From Phaeodactylibacter sp. (GTDB taxonomy: Bacteria > Bacteroidota > Bacteroidia > Chitinophagales > Saprospiraceae): DNA of 54,029 bases. Below are positions 8,892-16,858 of the stretch, in pieces. The position numbers were made by a program, and so were the translations under genes. Position 1 is the stretch's first letter. The number at the start of each line of letters is the position of its first letter. The notes under the pieces were generated by a model. That model was not told the origin of the DNA, ran no database searches, and was given only the letters and a program-made list of their open reading frames with translations. Location of the stretch: positions 1-54,029 of the forward strand of contig JAGFJE010000118.1 of the NCBI GenBank assembly GCA_024103175.1, in the 5' to 3' direction.

Positions 8892-9245
8892 TTAGACAAT
8901 TTCAAACTCTTTGTCAATCAATTCAATCTGAAGTTTTACTTTTGCTTTTAGTGCATCAAAGACTTTCATTATGGTTCCGATTGATACATTCTTTGTATTG
9001 TTCTCCAATTTAGAGATCTGAGCTTTTTGTACTCCAATCAATTCGCCTAATTCTGATTGAGTTAAATTCCTTTCTTTCCTTATTCTCTTGATCATGTCCC
9101 CTATTAACTCCATCTTCAAATCCATTTCATATTCTTCTCTCTCCAGAGTTCCTCGTTTACCAATGAACTTGTCTTTTACCTTATCAAGGGTATATCGCTT
9201 CACCTTTTTTTTCGTCTCTGCCATTTTGATCTGGTTATTGTTCAT
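8892..9245 (-). CDS. HTH (Xre-type) antitoxin of a gp49-like TA pair
   Basis: Small DNA-binding antitoxin of about 117 residues. The helix-turn-helix reads LTQSELGELIGVQKAQISKLENN (about residues 62-84), followed by VSIGTIMKVFDALKAKVKLQIEL. The start at 9245 (ATG) overlaps the end of the toxin frame by 11 bp, normal for this toxin-first TA type; a TTG at 9251 is an alternative. Because the toxin is broken, this is likely an orphan antitoxin that can still bind its operator. It forms the gene part of the cassette ending in attC site A. Confidence 0.82.
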   Translation of the reverse strand: MNNNQIKMAETKKKVKRYTLDKVKDKFIGKRGTLEREEYEMDLKMELIGDMIKRIRKERNLTQSELGELIGVQKAQISKLENNTKNVSIGTIMKVFDALKAKVKLQIELIDKEFEIV

Positions 9246-9523
9246 CTTCAAAATATTCCTTCCTAATCTGTTCGGCTTTCTTTATCTCTGATCCTGGAAC
9301 TTTACTTGTTTTCTTTACAATCCCATGAGTTGACACTACAAGTGTTTCTTTTTTATCCCTCTTATCCCAAAAAGCCAGTAACCTGTATTGGAGTTTTCGG
9401 TATTGAGTCCTGAATTCCCAAATTTACTCAAAAGTTTCTTTAAAAGGAAACTTTCTCAATCTTCTTTTTTGCTAACGTTTTTGTTTCCAAATCAATCTCT
9501 AGAAAAGCTTGAATATCAATCAT
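9235..9523 (-). pseudogene. Frameshifted HigB/gp49-like (RelE-superfamily) toxin
   Basis: The 3' part reads IWEFRTQYRKLQYRLLAFWD and continues KKETLVVSTHGIVKKTSKVP to FEDEQ, a clear gp49-like toxin C-terminus (phage-derived Gp49/HigB-like RNase family). The 5' part (MIDIQAFLEIDLETKTLAKK, start 9523) lies in another frame, an in-frame TAA precedes IWEFR, and residues between the two halves seem missing. The toxin is therefore inactivated while its antitoxin is intact. Confidence 0.75.
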
Positions 9524-9550
9524 CAACAATTCATGAAAGCGCGAAGTGAT

Positions 9551-9619
9551 GGACAACGGTCCGTGCAGACGGCGGCCCGACGCTTAGGAGGGCTGATCGT
9601 TCTGCATTTTGTTATGGGC
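9551..9619 (-). other. attC-like recombination site B
   Basis: Minus-strand layout as in site A: R'' CCATAAC (9611-9617), L'' TGCAGAACG, GC-rich stem around CCTAAG, L' CGTCTGCA and R' GTTGTCC (9551-9557). Again the L arms pair with exactly one extra A in L''. It starts about 14 bp beyond the higA stop. The first bases of the next cassette (GTTGTCC) match the complement of site A's R'' (GTTGTGT) at 5 of 7, as expected if a circular cassette carried both. The R boxes fit the GTTRRRY consensus only partly. Confidence 0.6.
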
Positions 9620-9632
9620 ATTTCCTCCAGGG

Positions 9633-10052
9633 TTATTTATTTCCCATGGGCTTTTTACTACTTTGCAGAGCTGCTTTGTTCTTTTCTAAGCTATATTTTC
9701 GACTAAATGCTTCTTGATTCATGGAGAAGTAATTTGATAATTTGATCATCATACCTTTGCTTATATTTCTCCTATACCCTAGTATATCGTTTATTAATTG
9801 TCTCGATACATTGAGGGAGTTTGACAACTCAGTTTGAGATATTTCACTATCTCTCATTAGGGTTCTTAATAGTTCCACTGGGTTCAAATCTGAACTCTTT
9901 TCCTTCATCATTCTTTGATCGTAATCTTCGATCAATAATTCTAACAATTCAATTTCATCAGAATATTTACTTTCATCCTTCAGAATCAAAGCTTCATGCT
10001 TATCGCAGTATTCATTGTATTGAGATAAACTTTTGATAATCTTATATCTCAT
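9633..10052 (-). CDS. higA: HigA-family antitoxin
   Basis: Antitoxin of 139 residues that neutralises HigB and represses the operon. The helix-turn-helix ISQTELSNSLNVSRQLINDILGYRRNIS occupies about residues 70-98, behind an N-terminal acidic helical segment (ELLELLIEDYDQRMM). It starts 1 bp after the higB stop and is followed directly by attC-like site B, so the pair forms one cassette. AT-rich compared with the chromosome around it. Confidence 0.85.
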   Translation of the reverse strand: MRYKIIKSLSQYNEYCDKHEALILKDESKYSDEIELLELLIEDYDQRMMKEKSSDLNPVELLRTLMRDSEISQTELSNSLNVSRQLINDILGYRRNISKGMMIKLSNYFSMNQEAFSRKYSLEKNKAALQSSKKPMGNK

Positions 10053-10053
10053 G

Positions 10054-10383
10054 TCAAAACATATTTACTTCGCAAACCTTTATCTTATCATACTCATTAT
10101 GAGTCCCTACAAATCTCACATATAGAACAACTCTGTTTGTTCCAAATTTATACCCGCAAATTAACCTGTACTTATTCCCTCCGATATTGAATACTACTCT
10201 GTTGAATGGCTTCCCTTCGCAGCTTATTATATCTGCCGTCCTGAAACTTTTTATTATATCGCTAGGTATTTCCCAGTCACAATATTTTAGCTGATTGTAG
10301 AAATCCTCAAATGCTTTCAGTATTATCTTATTTTGGCCACAATGCTCAATCACATTGGCCCATTTGAATATCTTGACTTTCAC
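10054..10383 (-). CDS. higB: HigB-family mRNA interferase toxin
   Basis: Type II toxin of 109 residues, expected to cleave ribosome-bound mRNA. The family signature FRTADII...RVVFNIGGNKYRLICGYKF...VVLYVRFVGTHNEYDKI covers residues about 47-102. The frame is intact, unlike the toxin in the neighbouring cassette. It is the first gene of the higBA pair, preceded by a palindromic candidate operator at 10412-10426. Confidence 0.88.
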   Translation of the reverse strand: MKVKIFKWANVIEHCGQNKIILKAFEDFYNQLKYCDWEIPSDIIKSFRTADIISCEGKPFNRVVFNIGGNKYRLICGYKFGTNRVVLYVRFVGTHNEYDKIKVCEVNMF

Positions 10384-10411
10384 AGTACGAATATAGTCAA
10401 TACACGCCCTG

Positions 10412-10426
10412 TACGCAAATTGCGTA
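10412..10426 (-). promoter_or_regulatory. Candidate HigA operator (15-bp palindrome)
   Basis: TACGCAAATTGCGTA is a perfect palindrome about a central base, 29 bp upstream of higB. On the minus strand a TATATTCG-like -7 element lies between it and the start. HigA antitoxins bind such palindromes in their own promoters; assignment here is by position and symmetry. Confidence 0.5.
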
Positions 10427-10616
10427 ATTTCTTGAGAAAAATCAAGCTTTCGTTCATTATTATAACCTTACTTATGGTAATTGATTGAATCCCTGATTTT
10501 GTTGATCGTTGTTGGTTGCCTGTTGGCCGTTGTCAGTTCCCGGGAACAAACAACTGACAACTAGCAACAAGTAACTGGCCTAAAGGATTGATTTTCAAAG
10601 CCACTAATCCCGAACT

Positions 10617-10730
10617 GGCCATCCGTCTAAGGCTGGACAGAAAGCTCCGGGGCGTGTACGGTGTACGAGCCAATGGCGCAGCCCACGGCTTGTACGGTGT
10701 ACGGGCCTGTCCAACGTTAGACGGGTAGCC
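10617..10730. mobile_element. MITE-like element, copy 4 (114 bp, 8-bp TSD)
   Basis: Terminal repeats lie at 10617-10639 and 10708-10730; the flanks carry a perfect CCCGAACT duplication (10609-10616 and 10731-10738). The left end shares the CTAAGGCTGGAC-type variant with copy 2. The interior contains GTGTACGGTGTACG-like repeats and is unrelated to copies 1 and 3. It sits downstream of lpdA. Confidence 0.86.
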
Positions 10731-10823
10731 CCCGAACTCACGTTAATGAGGTAGAGCAAGAGGGAAGTGGCGTCATCCATTTTTCAGGGCTTTCTTCCTA
10801 TTATAAAAAGGGAGAATGTACCC

Positions 10824-12227
10824 CTACATATGTATCGCCCGATCCCCCGTAGCCGCCAGCGCAGCCTCCTTGAAAGCCTCCGTATAGGTCGGGTGGGCGT
10901 GGCTCATGCGGGCGGCGTCTTCGGCAGAGGCCCGGAACTCCATGAGCGCCACGGCCTCGGCGATGATGTCGGCCGTACGCGGGCCGACCATGTGTACGCC
11001 CAGGATCTCATCCGTTTCTTTGTGGGAGAGTACTTTGATCATGCCTTCGGTATCCATGCTCGCGCGGGCGCGGCCCAATGCCTTGAAGGGAAACTTTCCG
11101 GACTTGTACGGAATGCCCTCTTCCTTTAGCTGTTCTTCCGTCTTGCCGACGCCGGCCACTTCCGGCCAGGTATAGACCACCCCCGGGATGAGGTTGTAGT
11201 CGATATGCGGCTTTTGCCCGGCGATCACTTCAACGGCGAAGATGCCCTCTTCCTCGGCCTTGTGGGCGAGCATAGCGCCGCGGATGACGTCGCCGATGGC
11301 GTAGATGTTCTCCACGTTGGTCTGCAGCTTATCGTTGACCAGGATGCGCCCCTTTTCGTCGATCTCCACGCCTGCTTTGTCCAGCCCCAGGTTGGCCGTA
11401 TAGGGGCGGCGCCCGATGGAAACGAGGCAGTATTCGGTATTGATCTTGAATTCCTCTTCGGAGTCGCGTTTCTGCACCGTCACGGTGACGCTCTTCTTGT
11501 TGATCTTGACGTTGGTCACCGCATGCCGGAGATGGAACTTCATGCCCAGTTTTTTCAGGGCGCGCATCAGTTCCTTGCTGCAGTCGCCATCCATTCCGGG
11601 AATGATGCGGTCGAGGAATTCGACGACTTCCACTTCCGTACCCAGCCTGGCGAAAACGGAGCCCAGCTCCAGGCCGATCACCCCTCCGCCCACGATGACC
11701 ATACTCTTGGGCACCTCCTCGATATTCAGGGCTTCGGTAGAGGTGATGACCCGTTCTTTGTCGTAGTTGAAGTTATCCGGAACGATGGGTTTGGAGCCGG
11801 TGGCGATGATCACCTTATCCGTTTCGACCTCTTCCGTAGAGCCGTCCTCTTTAGCGACGCTGATCTTGTGGGCATTGACGAAGGCGCCATGGCCATGGAA
11901 GACGTCGATCTTATTTTTTTTCATCAGGAAGTTGAGGCCGTTTACGGTCTGCTCCACCACTTCGTTCTTCCGCTTGATCATCTGGGGCATATTAACCTTG
12001 AGGTTGGACAGCTCGATGCCATGGGTTTCGAACTTCTCCTTGGCATTATGATAATGCTCGGAGGAATCGAGCAGCGCCTTGGAAGGTATGCAGCCCACAT
12101 TCAGGCAGGTCCCCCCCAGGGTGTTGTACCTTTCGATGATCGCAGTTTTCATGCCGAGCTGTGCGGCGCGGATAGCGGCTACGTAACCGCCCGGGCCGGA
12201 GCCGATAACGGTGAGGTCATACTTCAT
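10824..12227 (-). CDS. lpdA: Dihydrolipoyl dehydrogenase (E3)
   Basis: FAD-dependent enzyme of 467 residues that reoxidises dihydrolipoamide in pyruvate, 2-oxoglutarate and branched-chain dehydrogenase complexes and in glycine cleavage. The FAD site is GSGPGGY (about 9-15), the redox disulfide is C41/C46 in GGTCLNVGCIPSK, a second nucleotide motif VGGGVIGLELGSV binds NAD and the C-terminal HAHPTYTE supplies the catalytic His-Glu pair. Last gene of a probable holB-ricT-lpdA run; 15 bp separate it from ricT. Confidence 0.97.
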   Translation of the reverse strand: MKYDLTVIGSGPGGYVAAIRAAQLGMKTAIIERYNTLGGTCLNVGCIPSKALLDSSEHYHNAKEKFETHGIELSNLKVNMPQMIKRKNEVVEQTVNGLNFLMKKNKIDVFHGHGAFVNAHKISVAKEDGSTEEVETDKVIIATGSKPIVPDNFNYDKERVITSTEALNIEEVPKSMVIVGGGVIGLELGSVFARLGTEVEVVEFLDRIIPGMDGDCSKELMRALKKLGMKFHLRHAVTNVKINKKSVTVTVQKRDSEEEFKINTEYCLVSIGRRPYTANLGLDKAGVEIDEKGRILVNDKLQTNVENIYAIGDVIRGAMLAHKAEEEGIFAVEVIAGQKPHIDYNLIPGVVYTWPEVAGVGKTEEQLKEEGIPYKSGKFPFKALGRARASMDTEGMIKVLSHKETDEILGVHMVGPRTADIIAEAVALMEFRASAEDAARMSHAHPTYTEAFKEAALAATGDRAIHM

Positions 12228-12242
12228 TGTAATATCCTTAGC

Positions 12243-13556
12243 TTATTTATTTTTATTCTGATTGTTGTTGCTGTTTCCGCCTTTCTTTCTGTTGCCCCGC
12301 CGGCGGGAGCGGCCGCTGCGGCCTCGTTTTTCCTGTCCGCTCTTGGTGTCGCTCTTTTGTTCCTCGCCCTTTCCCTGGGCCGGTTGGCTTCTCCCCTTGG
12401 AGCTACTTTTCTTTTTGCCCCCTACTTTTTTGCGTTTTTTCCTGCGTTTGCGGCGGCGTTCTTCTTCCGGCAGCTCGATAGCCCCGGTGACATCTTCAAA
12501 ATCCATCTCTACCTCCTGCGTATCGGTTTCGACGATAGACTGGAGGCTGACCAGGTCGGCAGGCTTCTCGCCTTTTTTGTTCATCTCGCGGATCTGCTGG
12601 GCGCGGCTGGCCTCTATGGCGTACAGTTTGCCCCTCCCGTTGTCGCGTTCATAGCCATAGTACATCAGGCCTTTGAATATATCGGTTTTGACCAGTACAG
12701 CGACGCCGGCTTCCGTCTGCAGCTTGTCGGCATTTTTGGGGAAACGGCTCAGGGCGTCGAGGTAGGTATCCAGTTCGTAGTTGAGGCAACACTTCAGCCG
12801 GCCGCACATGCCGGATAGTTTGGATTGGTTGATGGCCAGGTTCTGGTAGCGGGCGGCAGCGGTAGTGACCGATTTGAAGTCGGTTAGCCAGGTGGAGCAA
12901 CACAATTCGCGGCCGCAGGACCCCAATCCGCCGATGCGGGCCGATTCCTGCCGGGCGCCGATCTGGCGCATTTCGATCTTAACGCGAAACTCCTTGGCGT
13001 AATGGCGGATGAGTTCCCGGAAATCCACGCGCCCATCGGCGGTATAATAAAAAGTGGCCTTGCGTTTGTCTCCCTGATATTCCACGTCGCCAACCTTCAT
13101 CTCCAGGCCCAGGGTGCGGGCGATGGCCCGGGCGCGGATCATGGTCGGCATTTCGAGCTCGCGGGCTTCGGCCAGCCGTTCCAGGTCGCGCTCGTTGGCC
13201 ATGCGGATGACGTTGTGCAGCACTTCGTCTTCCCCGGCCTTTTTCTTGCGCATCTGCAGGCGCACCAGTTCGCCGGAAAGGGTTATGCGGCCGACATCCA
13301 GGCCGTTACCGGTTTCTACGACCACCATATCGCCGGTAACGGCGCGGGTATGGGGTTGATTGCGGTAAAAATTTTTCCGGGCTCCGTTTTTAAAGCTGAC
13401 TTCTACTATATCAAAAGGTTCGACATCTTCTACATCCAGGGCCGATAGCCAGTCGTATGTATTCAGGCGGTTACAACCGCCGGTTGAGCAGCCGCCGTTG
13501 TTCCGGCAGCCTTTGGGTGAGCCGTCACTGCTCACCGTACATCCAATACATCCCAT
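12243..13556 (-). CDS. ricT: RicT/YaaT-like PSP1 domain protein
   Basis: Cytosolic 437-residue member of the PSP1/YaaT family; in Bacillus RicT acts in a complex with RicA/RicF that affects RNA processing and development. The N-terminus is Cys-rich (MGCIGCTVSS...KGCRNNGGCSTGGCN), followed by the PSP1 core with LGSCGRELCCSTW and LSGMCGRLKCCLNYE, which could bind an iron-sulfur cluster. The last about 75 residues are a very basic Lys/Arg/Ser/Gln tail, disordered and possibly RNA-binding. Located between holB and lpdA. Confidence 0.88.
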   Translation of the reverse strand: MGCIGCTVSSDGSPKGCRNNGGCSTGGCNRLNTYDWLSALDVEDVEPFDIVEVSFKNGARKNFYRNQPHTRAVTGDMVVVETGNGLDVGRITLSGELVRLQMRKKKAGEDEVLHNVIRMANERDLERLAEARELEMPTMIRARAIARTLGLEMKVGDVEYQGDKRKATFYYTADGRVDFRELIRHYAKEFRVKIEMRQIGARQESARIGGLGSCGRELCCSTWLTDFKSVTTAAARYQNLAINQSKLSGMCGRLKCCLNYELDTYLDALSRFPKNADKLQTEAGVAVLVKTDIFKGLMYYGYERDNGRGKLYAIEASRAQQIREMNKKGEKPADLVSLQSIVETDTQEVEMDFEDVTGAIELPEEERRRKRRKKRKKVGGKKKSSSKGRSQPAQGKGEEQKSDTKSGQEKRGRSGRSRRRGNRKKGGNSNNNQNKNK

Positions 13557-13603
13557 GTTTCAAGTCATTTATGTTAGATGCGGAAGCTTCGCCCTGCAAT
13601 ATG

Positions 13604-14755
13604 CTAAAGGACGTTGGCGGCCCGCAGGCCGGTATAAGCTTCCCGCAGTTTTCCTTTCATTATTTTATTCATCTGGATCGAGGCGTCGAGGAACAACACT
13701 TTTGGGTTGGCATTCCGTTCCACAGCGTAGCTGCAATCGGAAAACAGCTTTGCCAGTTGTTCTGCCTGATCCAGTTCGAGCACGGCCGTCATATTCTGAG
13801 CGGTTTGTAATTCCTTTTCCTGCAGGCGGGCCCCTGCCTGGCCGTTGCTCATTTTCAGCAAGGTAAATTCCCGCAGGAAGTGCAGCGCATACCGCAGAAA
13901 GTGTTTCTGGTTCTCCCGTCCGAGTTTCGCGAAAGCCTCCACCCAGTTCACCATGTCGACCGGGTTACCCCGATAACAATGCCTCATCCACTCGAGGAAG
14001 AGGCCGGCGTCGTTATTGGCCTGCTGATCGGCCAGAAGCAGGGCTTCGTTAAAATTGCCGCTGGCCAGGTAGGCCGCCGACAGGGCTTCCTCCTGGCTCA
14101 GCCCCTTTTTCTGTATCAACCCTTTGGCGACTTCATCATCGCTCAGCGCTTTGATATTAACGATCTGGCAGCGGGAAAGGATGGTGTTGAGAATGAGTTC
14201 CTGTTCTTCGGCAACCAGGATGAAGACCGTATTCTCCGGCGGCTCCTCGATGATCTTGAGGAGGCGGTTGCCCTCCTTGCCAAGGAACTCCGGCAGCCAC
14301 ATGACCAGTATCTTATAGGCGTTCTCGAACGTCTTCAGGCCCAGTTTTTTAATGATGTTGACGCACTCCTCCTTTGTGATATTACCCTGTTTATTTTCGG
14401 CCCCGATGCTTTGCAGCCACTGATTGACATCGAGATAGGGGTTCTCTCCAATGGCCTGCCGCCAATTTGCCAGGAAATTGTCGCTGATGGCCTTAGGGCC
14501 GATGGTGGGATAGGAAAAGTGCAGGTCGGGATGAATGAGCTTGGCCGCTTTGTTGCACTGGTTGCATTGCCCGCAGGCATCGCCAGGGCCGGGGTTTTCA
14601 CACAGCAGATATTGGGCCAGGGCAACCGCAAGGGCCAGCTTCCCACTGCCCTGAGGGCCGAGGAACAACAGGGCGTGGGGCAACCTGCCGCCGGAAGCCA
14701 TCTGCTTCAGCTGCGCTTTCGCTGATTCCTGTCCGATAACCTCGCTGAATAGCAT
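13604..14755 (-). CDS. holB: DNA polymerase III subunit delta prime
   Basis: AAA+ clamp-loader subunit of about 383 residues. The start at MLFSEVIGQE (14755) is preferred over the upstream MAPFGTQ because it begins the conserved fold. Visible motifs are the P-loop GPQGSGKLAL, a Cys cluster (CENPGPGDACGQCNQCNK) for zinc, and the SRC motif (TILSRCQ). In E. coli delta prime does not hydrolyse ATP; the P-loop here looks complete apart from the usual Thr/Ser after Lys. First intact gene of the holB-ricT-lpdA run. Confidence 0.9.
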   Translation of the reverse strand: MLFSEVIGQESAKAQLKQMASGGRLPHALLFLGPQGSGKLALAVALAQYLLCENPGPGDACGQCNQCNKAAKLIHPDLHFSYPTIGPKAISDNFLANWRQAIGENPYLDVNQWLQSIGAENKQGNITKEECVNIIKKLGLKTFENAYKILVMWLPEFLGKEGNRLLKIIEEPPENTVFILVAEEQELILNTILSRCQIVNIKALSDDEVAKGLIQKKGLSQEEALSAAYLASGNFNEALLLADQQANNDAGLFLEWMRHCYRGNPVDMVNWVEAFAKLGRENQKHFLRYALHFLREFTLLKMSNGQAGARLQEKELQTAQNMTAVLELDQAEQLAKLFSDCSYAVERNANPKVLFLDASIQMNKIMKGKLREAYTGLRAANVL

Positions 14756-14800
14756 GGGTTTTACCCTTTGTGTGCCGAATGGAGCCACAATTACCGGCAG

Positions 14801-15225
14801 CTACCACCGCAAAGCACCGTTATCAGACAGCTGAATCGAAAAAACGAAAAACTTAAAGGAGTGAACATCGCTATCCTGAATGCCATTCAGGGTTTTACTG
14901 CACAGCCATTCGTACAAGGGGTGAGTATTCGCTCTGATCCCTATCCTGGCTGCCATGGGAAAGCTCACACCGTAATTCGACGTGCAAAATGCATTTATCT
15001 CCTCGTTGGCCCCCGGTTCCTGCCCACCGAAATCGTTGCAGGGAAAACCAACGATCACTAACCTACCTTTGAACTCCTCGTAGAGTTCCTGCAATTGCTG
15101 ATATTGTGGCGTATAGCCGCATTCTGAAGCGACATTGGCCACCATATTTTTTTACCCTTAAACCGGGCAAAATCTATCTCCTCTCCTCTGATTCCCTCTA
15201 CTTTGAATTTATGGATAGAATTCAC
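14801..15225 (-). pseudogene. Frameshifted glutathione peroxidase remnant
   Basis: The largest intact piece (MVANVASECGYTPQYQQLQELYEEFKGRLVIVGFPCNDFGGQEPGANEEINAFC) is glutathione peroxidase with its peroxidatic Cys. The missing N-terminus is recovered in another frame just upstream (KFKVEGIRGEEIDFARFKGKK); the shift occurs at a seven-A run next to the GTAAAAAAATATGG sequence. The C-terminus also departs from the family after LNGIQDSDVHS. The gene is probably dead; slippage at the A-run cannot be excluded. Confidence 0.72.
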
Positions 15226-15411
15226 TGTTTACGATTCAGCTATCCGTAAAAATATACTGGAGGTAAAAGTACGGATTTTAGCAACACTAAAAAAATAAGT
15301 TCGCCGATTTTGGAGTAAGAGCCTGCCTGGAGGCAAAACCGGAAAGCGCCGGCCTGCAACTTATATTTCCTTTTTTTGTTTGGATAGCAGATCCAAAAAT
15401 AAATCCCCGAT

Positions 15412-15819
15412 ATGAGAATTTCTGCTTTCCGGAAAGCGCATTTCAACGCGGCGCACCGCCTGCACAACCCCAAATGGAGTGAGGAAAAGAACCAGGAGGT
15501 CTTCGGCCTGTGCAACAACCCCAACTACCATGGCCACAACTACGAACTCGAAGTGAAAGTCACCGGCGAAGTAGACCCCGAAACGGGCTACCTCATCGAC
15601 CTGAAATACCTCAAAGATCTCATTTCAGAGCAGATCGAGCAGCGCTTCGACCACAAAAACCTCAATCTGGATACTGAAGAGTTCCGCGAGCTCAACCCCA
15701 CCGCCGAAAATATCTGCTTCGTCATATGGAATATCCTGCGCGGCCACCTGGACGACAGGTACGAACTGGCCGTGCGCCTGTACGAGACGCCCCGTAATTT
15801 TGTAGAGTACCCGGCCTAG
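15412..15819 (+). CDS. queD: 6-carboxytetrahydropterin synthase family protein
   Basis: A 135-residue PTPS/QueD-type enzyme, converting dihydroneopterin triphosphate to carboxytetrahydropterin on the way to queuosine and other 7-deazaguanines. Zinc-binding histidines are in AHFNAAH and HGHNY; the catalytic Cys is in GLCNNPNYHGH, and DHKNLN and the C-terminal E of LYETPRNF complete the site. No other queuosine genes are nearby, so the 6-pyruvoyl-tetrahydropterin activity of the same family is possible. It ends at a strong bidirectional terminator. Confidence 0.87.
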   Translation: MRISAFRKAHFNAAHRLHNPKWSEEKNQEVFGLCNNPNYHGHNYELEVKVTGEVDPETGYLIDLKYLKDLISEQIEQRFDHKNLNLDTEEFRELNPTAENICFVIWNILRGHLDDRYELAVRLYETPRNFVEYPA

Positions 15820-15954
15820 TCGCACTAGTGCGCCGGAAGTCAGACCGTGAAAAATGGTTATTCCCAGGACAGGCGGCCTGCCCAACAAATAACCAAACAC
15901 CCCGCCATCTAAAGAAAACGTAGCCTCCGGCGGGTGACGAACCAACCAGTAACG

Positions 15955-16014
15955 GCGGGAAGGAACAAAAAAAGCCAGCCTCGATCGAGGCTGGCTTTTT
16001 TTGTTCCTTCCCGC
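15955..16014. terminator. Perfect 60-bp palindrome, bidirectional terminator
   Basis: The sequence is self-complementary over its full 60 bp, centred on CGATCG: a GC-rich AGCCAGCCTCG stem flanked by A7 and T7 tracts and a further GGAAC/GTTCC pairing. It lies between the convergent queD and T9SS gene, giving a U-tract on both strands. Confidence 0.9.
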
Positions 16015-16019
16015 TCACC

Positions 16020-16748
16020 CTACGGCCTCACGGCCCGCTTGCTGATGCGGAAGGTCTTCAGGATCGCTCCTTTCTGGTTCACTACGCTGGCCAGGTACAA
16101 GCCGCTGGGCAGGCCGCCTAAATAGTAACGGCTGCCGGGCGCCAGGTTGTAGGAGCGCATCTGGCGGCCCAGGATATTGGAGATCACCAACCTGCCTGCG
16201 GCCGGGGCGCCCTGAACTTCCAGGTAATCTGTCGCCGGGTTGGGGAAAACGTTGAGCCGTGCCTTGCTGAATTCCCTTGAACCGGATACCAGCGCATCAA
16301 AGAGGTAGGTTTCAGAAATGAGAATATCTTCCGGATCATCGGCCAGAGAAACATCGATGCGAACCTCTCCGGCGCCGGAGATGCCATTGGGCCGGATATG
16401 TACATCCAGGTTGGTCGTTTCTCCGGGCTCCAGAGAAACAGGTGCATCCATACCAATGTCGTCGGCAATATTGGAGTAAACGATAGGCTCGTAACAGCTA
16501 TTGACATCACAAACCAGGACACTCCAGCCCTCCGGCAGGCCGATAACCACCCTTTCCCATTTGATGGAAACAGCCTCGGACCCTTCATTTTTCAGGGTGC
16601 CATAGCTGACCAGCTCGAAATCGGGGTCATCCAGGTTGACATAGTCCCTGATCGTCATCTCATCGAGGGTGAGGCTGAGGGTAGCCTGAGCCTGAACCCC
16701 CTGAAAAAGAAGAAGTAGTATAAAAAGAGAGAGTATAGTTTTATTCAT
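16020..16748 (-). CDS. T9SS type A sorting-domain protein
   Basis: Secreted protein of 242 residues. An N-terminal signal peptide (MNKTILSLFILLLLFQGVQAQ) and a C-terminal Por_Secre_tail-like domain (NVFPNPATDYLEVQG...VISNILGRQM...GGLPSGLYLASV...ILKTFRISK) show export by Sec and then by the type IX system. The middle part (about 20-165) is a beta-sandwich-like region with no recognised family. Surface location and T9SS use are firm; function is unknown. Confidence 0.88.
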   Translation of the reverse strand: MNKTILSLFILLLLFQGVQAQATLSLTLDEMTIRDYVNLDDPDFELVSYGTLKNEGSEAVSIKWERVVIGLPEGWSVLVCDVNSCYEPIVYSNIADDIGMDAPVSLEPGETTNLDVHIRPNGISGAGEVRIDVSLADDPEDILISETYLFDALVSGSREFSKARLNVFPNPATDYLEVQGAPAAGRLVISNILGRQMRSYNLAPGSRYYLGGLPSGLYLASVVNQKGAILKTFRISKRAVRP

Positions 16749-16858
16749 TAAAGCGATTTTTCGAACATGAGAAAATAACTTGTTGCCGCTAAGTTCCGAA
16801 TATATTGAAAATAAATCAAGGCATGAAGTCTTAAGAAAAAGTAAAAGTCTTGAAGCTT

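Larger units (their letters stand above)
10384..10823. other. Gene-free region: higBA promoter, cassette edge, hairpin, MITE copy 4
   Basis: From the higB side it contains the candidate operator, a GTTATAA (minus strand, 10460-10466) that matches the complement of site B's R'' (GTTATGG) at 5 of 7 and may be the cassette's 5' edge, an inverted repeat GTTGTCAGTT/AACTGACAAC (10529-10538 and 10552-10561), and MITE copy 4. No gene is seen. Confidence 0.5.

Noticed and set aside
11205..12818. 537-codon open frame on the plus strand
   Set aside because: Antisense to lpdA and ricT, with the same low-complexity composition; both sense genes are firmly identified.
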